From: Mycobacterium sp. NS-7484
GTDB lineage: Bacteria; Actinomycetota; Actinomycetes; Mycobacteriales; Mycobacteriaceae
NCBI RefSeq assembly: GCF_001953975.1
Contig: NZ_MBEJ01000099.1
Coordinates: forward strand, 1 to 64,000
Length of the DNA: 64,000 bases
Direction of reading: 5' to 3'
Numbering within the stretch: position 1 is the first letter of the stretch; each line of letters opens with the position of its first letter. The notes under the pieces are model-generated. The model saw only the letters and a list, made by a program, of their open reading frames with translations. It made no database searches and was not told the origin of the DNA. Position numbers and translations under genes: made by a program. This document shows positions 15,785 through 24,435 of this stretch, piece after piece.

Positions 15785-17143
15785 GTGACGTACACGAGCC
15801 CGAAGCGAATTCGCGTGGCCAGGAAACTCACGGCCATACCGCGGGTGGGTGACACGCTCGGCATGATGCTCGACCCAACGCTGTACCTGGTTGACAAGTA
15901 CCTCCACCACGGGCCGGTGTCGAAACTGAAGACGCTCTACCAGACCTACACCGTGCTGGCCGGTGTGGAAGCGGCTGCCTTCATGAGTAGCCGCGAGGGT
16001 AGGGAATGCCTGAGTGTCGGTGACTCCTGGCGTTTCGTCGAGGAGCAGTTCGGCGCCAAACAGTCGCTGGTCACCGTGGACGGTAAGCAGCACAAGGAGT
16101 TGCGCGGCATGCTGCAGCGCGGCTACTCGCGGGACGCCATCATGGGCCGTTATCAGGAGGCGGTGGCGCTCATCGACGCCGCGCTGGCGAAAGAATGGGC
16201 GGCCGGCTCCCGCGTCCGGGTACTGCCGTCGATGCAGGCGCTGTCGATTGCGCAGGTGGGAGTGTTCGCAGCAGGGGTCCAGCCCAACGACGCGTACGTG
16301 GCCGACGTGGGATTCGTCGCCAGTCAGGTACTCAAAATTGCTCCGGTACAACAAATCCCGAAGACGTTGCTGAAGCGACGCAACTTCCTGACGGCTCGGG
16401 ACCGCGTCGTCGAGATCGCCAAACATGCGATCGACCATGCGCGCAGCTCTGCGGGACATCAGGGTACGGCGAAATCGACCCTCATCGCGGACATCGTGTC
16501 GTCTCATGCTGACGAACAGGATCCGGTCAAGCGGCAGAACATGGTGTTCAATGCGGTACTTCCGTACTTCGCCGGCGTGGAGACAACGTCCGCGACGGCC
16601 ACCTATGCGCTCTACCTGATTCTCAAGCACCCAGATGTTCTCAAGCGCATCCGGGCCGAAGTTGATGAGTTGTTCGCCGGGGAGATCACGCACGACCGGC
16701 TGTTTGCCGTCACCCCGACGCTGAACGGCGCCATCATGGAGGCGATGCGGATGCATCCGGTCGCCGCCACGATGGTGCGGGTGGCGACCAAGGATTTTGA
16801 GTTCAAAGGTCACCAGATCCGGCAGGGCGACAAGGTTTTCGTCGCGACCTCGGTGTCGCACTTCCTCGACGATTGTTTTACCGATCCGACGACGTTCGAC
16901 GTCGACCGTTACCAGGGCCGCAACAGCGAATACCGTGTCCCCGGCGCGTACTCACCATTCGGGCGTGGGCCGCATATGTGTATCGGTAAGGGCCTGGCAG
17001 AAGCCCTGATGCAGATCTCGTTGGCGCGCCTACTCCACCAACGGGACTTGCGGTTGAAGCCGGGTTACCACATCAAGAAGCGATTGGCGTCCACCACGCC
17101 GTCGCAGCGGTTCTTCGTCGACGTAACGAACCGCGACAGTTAG
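15785..17143 (+). CDS. Cytochrome P450, first of an island pair
   Basis: About 452 residues from GTG 15785. AGVETT is at 263-268, E319-AMR-322 is the ExxR motif and FGRGPHMCIG gives the heme thiolate at Cys399. The N-terminal IPRVGDTLGMMLDP matches the proline-rich entry of the longer P450 type. The start has no clear ribosome site and the frame is open into purD, so the N-terminus is uncertain. It resembles the P450 at 21254-22633 in layout (HGPV near residue 42, RRGYSR/QRGYSR, QPGAYSPFGRG/VPGAYSPFGRG), so they are distant paralogues bracketing a WS/DGAT-like gene and an aminotransferase fusion. Substrate unknown. Confidence 0.88.
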   Translation: MTYTSPKRIRVARKLTAIPRVGDTLGMMLDPTLYLVDKYLHHGPVSKLKTLYQTYTVLAGVEAAAFMSSREGRECLSVGDSWRFVEEQFGAKQSLVTVDGKQHKELRGMLQRGYSRDAIMGRYQEAVALIDAALAKEWAAGSRVRVLPSMQALSIAQVGVFAAGVQPNDAYVADVGFVASQVLKIAPVQQIPKTLLKRRNFLTARDRVVEIAKHAIDHARSSAGHQGTAKSTLIADIVSSHADEQDPVKRQNMVFNAVLPYFAGVETTSATATYALYLILKHPDVLKRIRAEVDELFAGEITHDRLFAVTPTLNGAIMEAMRMHPVAATMVRVATKDFEFKGHQIRQGDKVFVATSVSHFLDDCFTDPTTFDVDRYQGRNSEYRVPGAYSPFGRGPHMCIGKGLAEALMQISLARLLHQRDLRLKPGYHIKKRLASTTPSQRFFVDVTNRDS

Positions 17144-17535
17144 CCGGTCGGATCGAGGCGGAAGATCCTCAACTCGCGCTGCGCCCGTTGCTGACACTGC
17201 CCGTAGTAGGGCGAGATCTCGACGATCCGTTGCCAGACGCCCCCGCGCTCGGGGCCTTCGACCGGTGTCGCCGAACAGCGCTGCTCGCGCCCCTGCACGT
17301 TTATGGTGCAGTCGCTGTCGCGCAGCAACCAACCGGTCCACAACGGATGTTTGGGCCTACCCCAGTTCGTGCCGATCACATACACAGAGCCGTCGATGGA
17401 GACGTATTGCAGTGGCACCACTGCGGTTTCTCCATCGCGACGGGTGACCAGCAAGGTGAGCGACGGTATCCGCGAAACTGCTGTGGTGGTCCACTTCCCG
17501 CCGGTGACCCGATAGAGCAGCCGGTCCGACACCAC
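17140..17535 (-). CDS. Ddn/F420-dependent nitroreductase-family protein
   Basis: About 131 residues from GTG 17535. LLYRVTGGKW, VPLQYVSIDGSVYVIGTNWG and the C-terminal WQRIVEISPYYGQCQQR follow the split-barrel Ddn family, which uses cofactor F420 (or flavin) for reductions in mycobacteria. The frame is open far upstream, but no ATG, GTG or TTG lies between 17535 and the next stretch that looks coding. Family members usually have 10-25 more N-terminal residues; AWPIRKLT just upstream would fit, and AGGGG lies seven bases before an ATT at 17658. So the start is doubtful. The 3' end overlaps the convergent P450 stop by four bases. Confidence 0.75.
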   Translation of the reverse strand: MVSDRLLYRVTGGKWTTTAVSRIPSLTLLVTRRDGETAVVPLQYVSIDGSVYVIGTNWGRPKHPLWTGWLLRDSDCTINVQGREQRCSATPVEGPERGGVWQRIVEISPYYGQCQQRAQRELRIFRLDPTG

Positions 17536-17766
17536 GGTCAGTTTGCGAATCGGCCAGGCCGCCCTGCGGTGTCCGATCGCCCGGACCCGATCTCGGACCA
17601 GGCCGATCGCGCCTGCCCGGGCACCCGTTGCTTCCGTCCACTCGCCGTGCCTGGAAATATCCTCACCCCTCGTTCGAAATCGCCCCTGCCCCAGTCGGGT
17701 TCTGCGATGATACGTGACCCGATATAGTGCGTACTTCGCACGTGAGCCCCTGTTATCGTTCCGGCT

Positions 17767-19188
17767 ATGGAGCGCCTGACCGGTCACGACGCCAGTTTCC
17801 TCTACATGGAGACACCGACGCATTTCCACCACAGCACGGGGCTCCTGATTCTGGACCCCTCGCCGATGTCCGGTGGCTACAGCTTTGCGGCTATCCGACA
17901 GTGGCTGGCGGAGCGGGTCGCCGACATTCCGCCCTACACCGAAAAGGCCTACAACCCTTGGTACAACCTGGGCCAGCCAGTCTGGGTGGCCGACGAATCG
18001 TTCGATCTGGATCGGCATCTGTTCCACCGGAGCCTTCCCGCGCCCGGCGACCGGGACCAACTGGCCGACCTGGTCGGCAAGATAGCCGCGCAACCGCTGG
18101 ATCCGACCCGCCCCCTGTGGGAGATGTGGGTCATCGACGGCCTGGCCGACGGCACCGTCGCGGTTGTGGTCAAGCGGCATAACGCGAGCCTCGACGGCGT
18201 TCGTGGGAACTCACACATGGGCCAGTTGTGCGGGAACGAAGCAACCGAGCTCTCGGTACTGCGGATGGCCGGACCCGCAAGGCCGGCCGCGATCGCCGGT
18301 TCGGGTCTGCGCGAGTTCGCCGCCAAGCCGGTCAAACTGGGCCGGATGATCGGCAAATCGTTGATCGCCAAGGTGACTCGGAGCACCCCTCAGATCCCGG
18401 AGGGCGTGCCCCACTCCCTGTCGGCACCGCGCACATCGTTCAACACCACGCTGACCGCGAACCGCAATGTCGCCTGGGCAACCTTCGCGATGTCCGATGT
18501 GCAGGAGGTCAAACGTAAACTCGGCGTCACCCTCAACGATGTAGTTCTGGCGCTCACCTCGACCACACTGCGCAACTACTTGCTGAGCCGAAACGAATTG
18601 CCCGAGACGCCACTTCAAGCCTTCGTTCCGGTAGCCGTGCACCACAAGCCGGGCCAGCACGGGCGCAACCAGACAACCGGTCTGCTGACCAGCCTGCAGA
18701 CCGGGATGTCCGATCCGGTTGACCGGGCGCTCGCGATAACAGCTGTCACCGAGGCGGCCAAGCAACACGCGGAGGCGCTGGGGCCCAGCCTGTTCCATGA
18801 CTGGTTCGAGTTCGCCGCCCGATACTGGGGTACCTTCCTGCGGCTGTATTCCCGGTTCAGGCTGGCCGATCGGCATACCGTGATGCAAAACGTGGTGGTC
18901 TCGAACATGGGTGGGCGGCACCGCGATCTCTACTTCGGGGGCGCCCGGGTGATCGACTTCTACCCGTTCGGTTCGCTGTTCGACGGCAGCGCCCTTTTCG
19001 TCGCGGTGGCCAGCATCGAGGATCGGCTGAACATCGGCCTGCTCGGCTGCCCGGAGATCGTTCCCGAGCTGGACGGAATCGCAGCCGGGTACGTCGCCGC
19101 CTTCGACGAGCTACGTGACGCGCTTGACCAGCGCGCCGAGCTGACGGCGAATTCCGAAGGAAGCGAACGCCGCGATATTGCGAACTAA
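17767..19188 (+). CDS. Wax ester synthase/diacylglycerol acyltransferase-like protein with altered active-site motif
   Basis: A 473-residue WS/DGAT (Tgs) family protein. Family landmarks are MERLTGHDASFLYMETPTH at the N-terminus, PLDPTRPLWEMWVIDGL and, later, NVVVSNMGG before a VIDFYPFGSLFDG tail. The catalytic motif is normally HHxxxDG; here residues 138-144 read HNASLDG, so the second, catalytic His is Asn139 (codon AAC). The enzyme normally transfers an acyl chain from acyl-CoA to a fatty alcohol or diacylglycerol to make storage or wall lipids. This copy may be inactive, or use another mechanism. It is convergent with the aminotransferase and overlaps it by 78 bases. Confidence 0.9.
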   Translation: MERLTGHDASFLYMETPTHFHHSTGLLILDPSPMSGGYSFAAIRQWLAERVADIPPYTEKAYNPWYNLGQPVWVADESFDLDRHLFHRSLPAPGDRDQLADLVGKIAAQPLDPTRPLWEMWVIDGLADGTVAVVVKRHNASLDGVRGNSHMGQLCGNEATELSVLRMAGPARPAAIAGSGLREFAAKPVKLGRMIGKSLIAKVTRSTPQIPEGVPHSLSAPRTSFNTTLTANRNVAWATFAMSDVQEVKRKLGVTLNDVVLALTSTTLRNYLLSRNELPETPLQAFVPVAVHHKPGQHGRNQTTGLLTSLQTGMSDPVDRALAITAVTEAAKQHAEALGPSLFHDWFEFAARYWGTFLRLYSRFRLADRHTVMQNVVVSNMGGRHRDLYFGGARVIDFYPFGSLFDGSALFVAVASIEDRLNIGLLGCPEIVPELDGIAAGYVAAFDELRDALDQRAELTANSEGSERRDIAN

Positions 19189-21249
19189 GTTGGCGTAGAC
19201 CGTGACCACCGTAAAACCGTCGAAACCGCGGTGCAATCGGTCCACCACTTGCGCCATCGCACCGGCCGGCGGGTAGATCGGGGGGAAGAACCGGCCGCGG
19301 CCGAGGATGACGCCACAGCGGCGCAGGATCAGATCCTCGATCGACTGGTCGATCATCTCCGAGAGCACGGTGTTCTCCCGGAACGGGAAGTACCGTCGAT
19401 CGATGTCGATCCGCACGTGGATGCCGGCCCCTTCGACCGAGCGGACCAGCGGTGATGTCGCGGCCAGCGCCTCCAGACCGCGCAGCAGGGCTTCCCGTTC
19501 GGTTCTCCGCTGCTCGTGCGCCGCGGGATTATCCACCGCCCGTAGGGCATTGACCGCGATGTGCGCCCCCAGGTTGTTGCGGTAGCGGGTGCGCAGTCGC
19601 TGCACCGCCTCGACGTCCGTGGCCTCGGCAGCTGCTACCACCTCGGCCCGTGCGAGAGTGGCTGCCACCGGAACGGTCATGTCCGACAGCGGTTTCGCCA
19701 ACGTCACGATGTCGACGAGGCCATCCAGCACCGTCTCGTGGTAGAGGAAGGTGTCGGCGCTGCGCCACACCCCGGTGAGCACCTCGTCCACTCCGACGAC
19801 GAAGCCCTGCTCCGCCTTGGCTGCCGCGACGACCTCCAGCAACTCGGCCGGGATGATCTCGCACGTGGTGCCCTGAATCAGTTCGCACCAGAACAAACCG
19901 ACCTGCGGATCGTCCAGCGCTGCGCGCAGGTCGTGGGCCGCGGTGGCGGCGAACGGATCGATGAAGATCACGTCGGAGTAGTACGGCTCGAACGCCCCCG
20001 GGATGCTGGCCGAGCGTTGCGGCCCGTACCGGCTGACGTTCAGAGTGGTGATGGTCTTGCCGGAGAAGTTGCCGGAGAAGGTCACGATCCGGGGTCGGCC
20101 CGGGCGTGCCAGCCGGGCCAGAACCAGGGCGTTCTCCACGCTTGTCGCGCCACTGACCGCGGGGAACATGTCGTCGAACCCGCTTCTGTCACAAAGGTAG
20201 TCAGCGAGCTGACCGACATAGTCGGTACTTTGGTCGTGTGCCGCCAGCGCCTTTTCGAGATCGGGCAAATTGTGCCCGCGCAGGTTCGCACCGGTGCCAC
20301 ACGCACAGTCCAGCAGCGACCGGCCATCTCGCAGGCTGATTTCCATGCCGTCGGCACGGTCGAAGTCGAAGTCCAAACCGAAGGCTTCCATCATGTCGCC
20401 CGCACTTGGGTTCACATAACGTCTGAAGTACTCATTGCGGACCTTGCGGTCGGCTTCGATCGCGGCGAGCACCCGTTCCTGGTGTGCCGCGACGTAGCCC
20501 TTGCTGCGTAACGTGTTGACCACCAATGTGAGTGCGGTGGCGCTGGCAGCGAAGGTCGAGGTCTGGGCCATCGCGTCGACCGGGTTGTTCCATACCCGGT
20601 AGGCATCGGGGGTCATGACGTAGCAGCCGAACGGGATCTGATTGTCGGTCAGGTTCTCGCCGTACACATACACGTCGGCGTCGAGTGTCTTCGGCCGTTC
20701 GCCGACAGGCGGCAGCGGTTGTGCGTCACAGAGAATCCGGATGATCCGGCGTTCGGCAGCGGCCGTCAAGAGGTTGTCGACGTCGGGGTCGCTGTCATTC
20801 AGGACCAGCACCGCCGACCAGGGCCGGTCGGCGAGCGCGGCGTGGGCGGCAGCGGCCGTGGGCACAAAGCACAGGTGCCGCGCCAGCGCGTGTTCACCGC
20901 CCTCGCCGAGCGGGTCGAAGTAGTGGCGGAGGCGATCGTCGTTGTTCACCACCAAGATCCAGCTGTCCGACGCCCGGAAGTCATCGACTTTACTGGTCTG
21001 ACGCACCAAGCGGATCGCTCCGGATATCGCCTCTTCGAGGGAATTGCCGAAGTAGGTGACCCGGTCGGCACCCGGGCTGTGCATCGAATCCAGCAGGTAG
21101 CCGACCTGTGCACACTCGATGGTGATCGCCAACCCCGCGAAAAGGATGTTCGGCCGCTTGCGGCGGTTGAGATCGCGAATGGTCGTGATGGTGGACTCGG
21201 TGGCCGGCGTGTAGCGCTGGTCCGTCAACGCAAACTCCTCAGTTGTCAT
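19111..21249 (-). CDS. Class III aminotransferase fused to a degenerate aminotransferase-like N-terminal half
   Basis: A 712-residue protein. Residues about 290-712 form a class III PLP enzyme: the cofactor-contacting VDEVLTGVW (Asp488) and LAKPLSDMTVPVA with the Schiff-base Lys519. Residues 1-270 look like part of a second aminotransferase: GENLTDNQIPFGCYVMTP (197-214) aligns with the Lys loop, but Asn199 replaces the Lys. So the protein seems to be a tandem fusion in which only the second half can hold PLP. It starts four bases after the stop of the P450 at 21254, so it is in that operon. Transfer of an amino group to a P450-made carbonyl is a reasonable guess. Confidence 0.85.
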   Translation of the reverse strand: MTTEEFALTDQRYTPATESTITTIRDLNRRKRPNILFAGLAITIECAQVGYLLDSMHSPGADRVTYFGNSLEEAISGAIRLVRQTSKVDDFRASDSWILVVNNDDRLRHYFDPLGEGGEHALARHLCFVPTAAAAHAALADRPWSAVLVLNDSDPDVDNLLTAAAERRIIRILCDAQPLPPVGERPKTLDADVYVYGENLTDNQIPFGCYVMTPDAYRVWNNPVDAMAQTSTFAASATALTLVVNTLRSKGYVAAHQERVLAAIEADRKVRNEYFRRYVNPSAGDMMEAFGLDFDFDRADGMEISLRDGRSLLDCACGTGANLRGHNLPDLEKALAAHDQSTDYVGQLADYLCDRSGFDDMFPAVSGATSVENALVLARLARPGRPRIVTFSGNFSGKTITTLNVSRYGPQRSASIPGAFEPYYSDVIFIDPFAATAAHDLRAALDDPQVGLFWCELIQGTTCEIIPAELLEVVAAAKAEQGFVVGVDEVLTGVWRSADTFLYHETVLDGLVDIVTLAKPLSDMTVPVAATLARAEVVAAAEATDVEAVQRLRTRYRNNLGAHIAVNALRAVDNPAAHEQRRTEREALLRGLEALAATSPLVRSVEGAGIHVRIDIDRRYFPFRENTVLSEMIDQSIEDLILRRCGVILGRGRFFPPIYPPAGAMAQVVDRLHRGFDGFTVVTVYANLVRNIAAFASFGIRRQLGALVKRVT

Positions 21250-21253
21250 CGGT

Positions 21254-22633
21254 CTACCGCCTCGCGCCGACGAGGCTCGGGTGCCGCACCCCGTCGATAT
21301 TCAATTCGAGGTTCAACGCCAGGTCGACGCCGTACGCAAAGTTCTTGGTGAGTGCGAAATCGCTGTCCGGCACGGAGAACATTCTCTGGTTGACGATTCG
21401 CGCAACCGTCAACGGAATGATCACCTCGGCGATTCGCTTGCCCAGACACAGATGGTGCCCACGGCCGAACGGCGAATACGCGCCGGGCTGTAGGTGTTCC
21501 TTGCGCCCATCCAGGTAGCGGTTGGGATCGAACCGATACGGGTCGGGAAAGTACGACGGCATGAAATGCGGTACGCAGGTGGCTATCATCACGCGTTCGC
21601 CGGCCCGGATCTGGTGGCCCTGATAGCTGAAATCGGAACGCGCGTGGCGCATCAAGGCCGGCACTGACGGGTAAAGCCGCATGGCCTCCTTGACCACGGC
21701 GTTGAGCACAGGCGTGGTCTCGAAGAGCACTTCCTCGTTGAGCTCGCCGCCGCTGAACAGCAGGTCGGCCTCGGGCTGAATCTGGTCATAGAGGTCGGTG
21801 CGCTGAGTAAGGATGTACAGAATCGTTGCGATGGTGTTGGACGCGGTGTCCAACCCGGCCATGAACGGAACGAACAAGTTCAGCGGGAGCTCATAGTCCG
21901 TCATCTTGTCCGGATTTGTGCGGTTGGCCTCCACCAGGTCATCGAGCAGGCGTCGGCCGAACCCGTCGATCTGGCCTTCGTCGGAGCGAGTTCGGAACGC
22001 AGCCAATAGGTCCTGCGCGATCGCGTGCATCCGCGCCTTTGCCGACCGGTACTGTGGCAGCTTCAACATGAAGTTGGGCCACCGGCCCAACAGGCATACA
22101 TTCGTCGACCAGTGCACCAGGGTTCGTAGCTGGTCGACATCGTCGAAGAACAACCGGTCCGATACGGCAATGCTGATCTGCCGAATGACAATGTTCTGCA
22201 CCGACTTAACCACGGATGCAACGCTGTTCGGTCGCCATTCGTCGTCGAGCCAGTCATCGATTGTCTCGACCAATCGCTGGTAGCGGCCATCGAGTGCATG
22301 CCGCGAATACCCGCGCCGCATGATGTCGCGGAACCAGGCGTGCAGGTCACCGTCGTCGCTCACCACGGATTTGTCGGCCCCGTACTCGGCGATCATCTTC
22401 GACCAGGATGGCTTGGACTCCAAGCTTGCTCGGCCTTCGGCCGAACCCAAGAACAACGCCGCGTCCGGCCCCGCCAACACCACGTAGCGGTTGTTGAGTG
22501 CCCGGACCCGAAACACTGGGCCGTGCTCGAAGTAGCTCTTGGCCAGGAACTGAGGCAGTTCGTGGTACATCGACAGGGTGTTTCCCAGCAACGGCATGCC
22601 TCTGACCTTGGGCATAGAGCACGGTTTCGTCAT
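21254..22633 (-). CDS. Cytochrome P450, second of an island pair
   Basis: A 459-residue P450 from ATG 22633, preceded by AGGGAAGG. AGLDTA in the I helix is at 259-264 (Asp replacing the usual Glu, Ala replacing one Thr), EAMR at 316-319 and FGRGHHLCLG gives Cys396 as heme ligand. The N-terminal PKVRGMPLLGNTL is the usual proline-rich entry. The frame stays open past the start through the palindrome, but that part is not protein-like. It is followed after four bases by the aminotransferase fusion. It is a distant paralogue of the P450 at 15785-17143. Substrate unknown. Confidence 0.9.
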   Translation of the reverse strand: MTKPCSMPKVRGMPLLGNTLSMYHELPQFLAKSYFEHGPVFRVRALNNRYVVLAGPDAALFLGSAEGRASLESKPSWSKMIAEYGADKSVVSDDGDLHAWFRDIMRRGYSRHALDGRYQRLVETIDDWLDDEWRPNSVASVVKSVQNIVIRQISIAVSDRLFFDDVDQLRTLVHWSTNVCLLGRWPNFMLKLPQYRSAKARMHAIAQDLLAAFRTRSDEGQIDGFGRRLLDDLVEANRTNPDKMTDYELPLNLFVPFMAGLDTASNTIATILYILTQRTDLYDQIQPEADLLFSGGELNEEVLFETTPVLNAVVKEAMRLYPSVPALMRHARSDFSYQGHQIRAGERVMIATCVPHFMPSYFPDPYRFDPNRYLDGRKEHLQPGAYSPFGRGHHLCLGKRIAEVIIPLTVARIVNQRMFSVPDSDFALTKNFAYGVDLALNLELNIDGVRHPSLVGARR

Positions 22634-22783
22634 CAGCCTTCCCTGCCAAATTGGCGCCAGGTCGACGCGCAACTCACGCGCGTCTGAAACGCGTGATCCG
22701 TTGGGCCGGTTCGGAGTTGGCGACGCCTGCGCGCGGCATCGCCCGTGCACTGGCCCGTTGACGCCGACGTGCGCTCGACGATT

Positions 22784-22819
22784 GGTACGCCGCCGTACTA
22801 TACAGTACGGCGGCGTACC
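22784..22819. repeat. Perfect 16-bp inverted repeat
   Basis: GGTACGCCGCCGTACT (22784-22799), a 4-base loop ATAC, and its exact complement (22804-22819). It sits 13 bases after the esterase stop and 150 bases upstream of the P450 start, both on the minus strand. It can be read as a strong terminator hairpin for the esterase (no T tract) or as an operator for the P450-aminotransferase operon. The rest of 22634-22832 shows no gene. Confidence 0.7.
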
Positions 22820-22832
22820 ACGGGGTGACTGA

Positions 22833-23690
22833 TCAGGCCACCAGCAGCGGCGCCATCCAGGAGATCTCGGCGGGCAGCTGGGAACTCCAGAAGCTGCCGT
22901 CATGCCCGCCGGGAGAGAAGCCGCCGGCCGGCGGGTTGGGCAGTTGGGCGATGAATTGCTTGGTGGCCGAATAGAACGGATCGCTGTTACCGCAGTCGAT
23001 CCGGATAGGAATCGAGCCCAACGCAGGCTGGCCCCAGACGCTGTTGGCGGCGTAATCATCGGCACTGTCGAACGCCCCGGGCGCCGCGGCTCCCGAGGAG
23101 GTCCACAGCGCGGGGCTGACCGCGCAGATCGCCGCGGTACGAGCCGGGCCGAGCCGCGACCCCAGCAGCAACGCGCCGTAGCCGCCCATCGACCAGCCCA
23201 AGAATCCGACCCTCGAGGTGTCCAGGCCCTGATCGGCGAGCATCGGGATGAGCTCGTCGAGCACCATCGCGCCCGAATCCTCCCCGGAAGCCCGTTTGTG
23301 CCAATAACTTCCACCGCCGTCGACCGCGACCACCGCGAACGGCGGCAAACCGGCCGACACCGCCTCGGCCAGGCCCTGCTCCACGCCGCCGGCCATCACA
23401 CCCTCGGCGTCCTGTCCCTTGCCGTGCAGCGCGATCACCGGGCGCAGCTTTTCGGTCTGCCCCGGCGGGCGGGCAATGGCCCAGTTGGTGGTGACCCCGC
23501 CGCGGGCCGCCGAGACGAACGAGCCACGGGTGAACGTGGGCGCGGGGGCGGGGGCGGCGATCGAAAGCGGGGCAGAGGCGAGGGCAATGGCCCCGGCGGT
23601 GCCGGCGGCCGCACCGACGCCGAGGCGCAGGACTGCGCGACGGCTCAAGTTTGGCATGGGGGCCATCTTGCCATCGCGCCACAGTGGCAT
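22833..23690 (-). CDS. Tat-exported serine esterase (Rv0774c-type)
   Basis: A 285-residue alpha/beta hydrolase of the esterase-D/antigen-85-like kind. NLSRRAVLRLG (14-24) followed by a hydrophobic, Ala-rich stretch is a twin-arginine signal, so it should act outside the membrane. Nucleophile Ser167 lies in GWSMGG and the likely catalytic His is in GGHDGSFW near 268. Internal ATGs at codons 9 and 12 are possible starts, and they keep the Tat motif. It hydrolyses ester bonds, probably of lipids; M. tuberculosis Rv0774c is a lipid esterase in the same place. Divergent from a TetR gene 98 bases away. Confidence 0.9.
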   Translation of the reverse strand: MPLWRDGKMAPMPNLSRRAVLRLGVGAAAGTAGAIALASAPLSIAAPAPAPTFTRGSFVSAARGGVTTNWAIARPPGQTEKLRPVIALHGKGQDAEGVMAGGVEQGLAEAVSAGLPPFAVVAVDGGGSYWHKRASGEDSGAMVLDELIPMLADQGLDTSRVGFLGWSMGGYGALLLGSRLGPARTAAICAVSPALWTSSGAAAPGAFDSADDYAANSVWGQPALGSIPIRIDCGNSDPFYSATKQFIAQLPNPPAGGFSPGGHDGSFWSSQLPAEISWMAPLLVA

Positions 23691-23788
23691 CGGCCGATGG
23701 CATTCTCGCGTGCGCAGATGAGCGAAAAACCTGAGTAGAGCCTGATGATTGGCCGAAAGCCCGATGTGACGGATGCCCGACTGGCACG

Positions 23789-24418
23789 ATGCTAAAGGTG
23801 ACGGCAGCGGTCACTCCTAAAGGGGAGCGTCGGCGGTACGCCCTCGTCAGGGCGGCCGCCGAGTTGCTCTGCGAAGGTGGCTTCGACGCTGTCCGCCACC
23901 GCGCGGTGGCGCGTCGCGCCGGTTTGCCGCTCGCCTCCACGACGTACTACTTCTCGTCACTCGACGACCTCATCGCCAAGGCCGTCGAATACATCGGAAC
24001 CAGAGAAGCCGAACAACTCAGCGCCGGGGTTGCCGCCCTGTCGAGACGGCGTCGTGGTGCCGAGTCGACTGCCGACATCCTCGTCGACCTGTTGCTCGGG
24101 GAATCTCCGGAGCGTCGCGGTTCCGAAGAGCTGATCTCGCGCTATGAGCGCTACATCGCCTGTGCCCGGCAACCCGGTCTGCGCGACATCCAACGCCGTA
24201 TCCTTCAGCAGCGCGCCGATGCTGTGGTCGAGGTGGTGGAACGGTCGGGTCGTTCCGTCCGCGCCGAATTGCTCACCGCTTTGGTGTGCGCCGTCGACGG
24301 AGCTGTGGTGGCATCGTTGGTGGACGAAGGTGACGGGCCCAGAGCCAGCGCCCGCGCCACGCTGATCGACGTGATCGACGTGCTGGCGCCCGTCGACGAC
24401 GGGGCGGTACGCGTCTGA
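23789..24418 (+). CDS. TetR-family regulator (Rv0775-type)
   Basis: A 209-residue TetR protein. HTH region AVARRAGLPLASTTYYF is near residues 38-54 and the remainder is helical. The amino-acid permease starts 17 bases after its stop with a good ribosome site, so the two form an operon; the esterase is divergent. It may control either. Start choice is open: the ATG at 23789 and a GTG three codons later are both possible. Positional equivalent of Rv0775. Confidence 0.88.
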   Translation: MLKVTAAVTPKGERRRYALVRAAAELLCEGGFDAVRHRAVARRAGLPLASTTYYFSSLDDLIAKAVEYIGTREAEQLSAGVAALSRRRRGAESTADILVDLLLGESPERRGSEELISRYERYIACARQPGLRDIQRRILQQRADAVVEVVERSGRSVRAELLTALVCAVDGAVVASLVDEGDGPRASARATLIDVIDVLAPVDDGAVRV

Positions 24419-24435
24419 GCACTGAAGGAGAGGGA

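Noticed and set aside
19111..19188. Possible truncation of the WS/DGAT-like gene or the aminotransferase gene where they overlap
   Set aside because: Both proteins keep normal-looking C-termini; convergent overlaps of this size also occur at 36323-36394 and 53800-53879.
22784..22819. End of a transposon or integron site
   Set aside because: No transposase, target duplication or second copy is seen; a terminator or operator explains it better.
22634..23314. Extension of the second island P450 upstream to 23314
   Set aside because: It would run through the palindrome and antisense to the esterase; ATG 22633 has a ribosome site and gives a normal P450 N-terminus.
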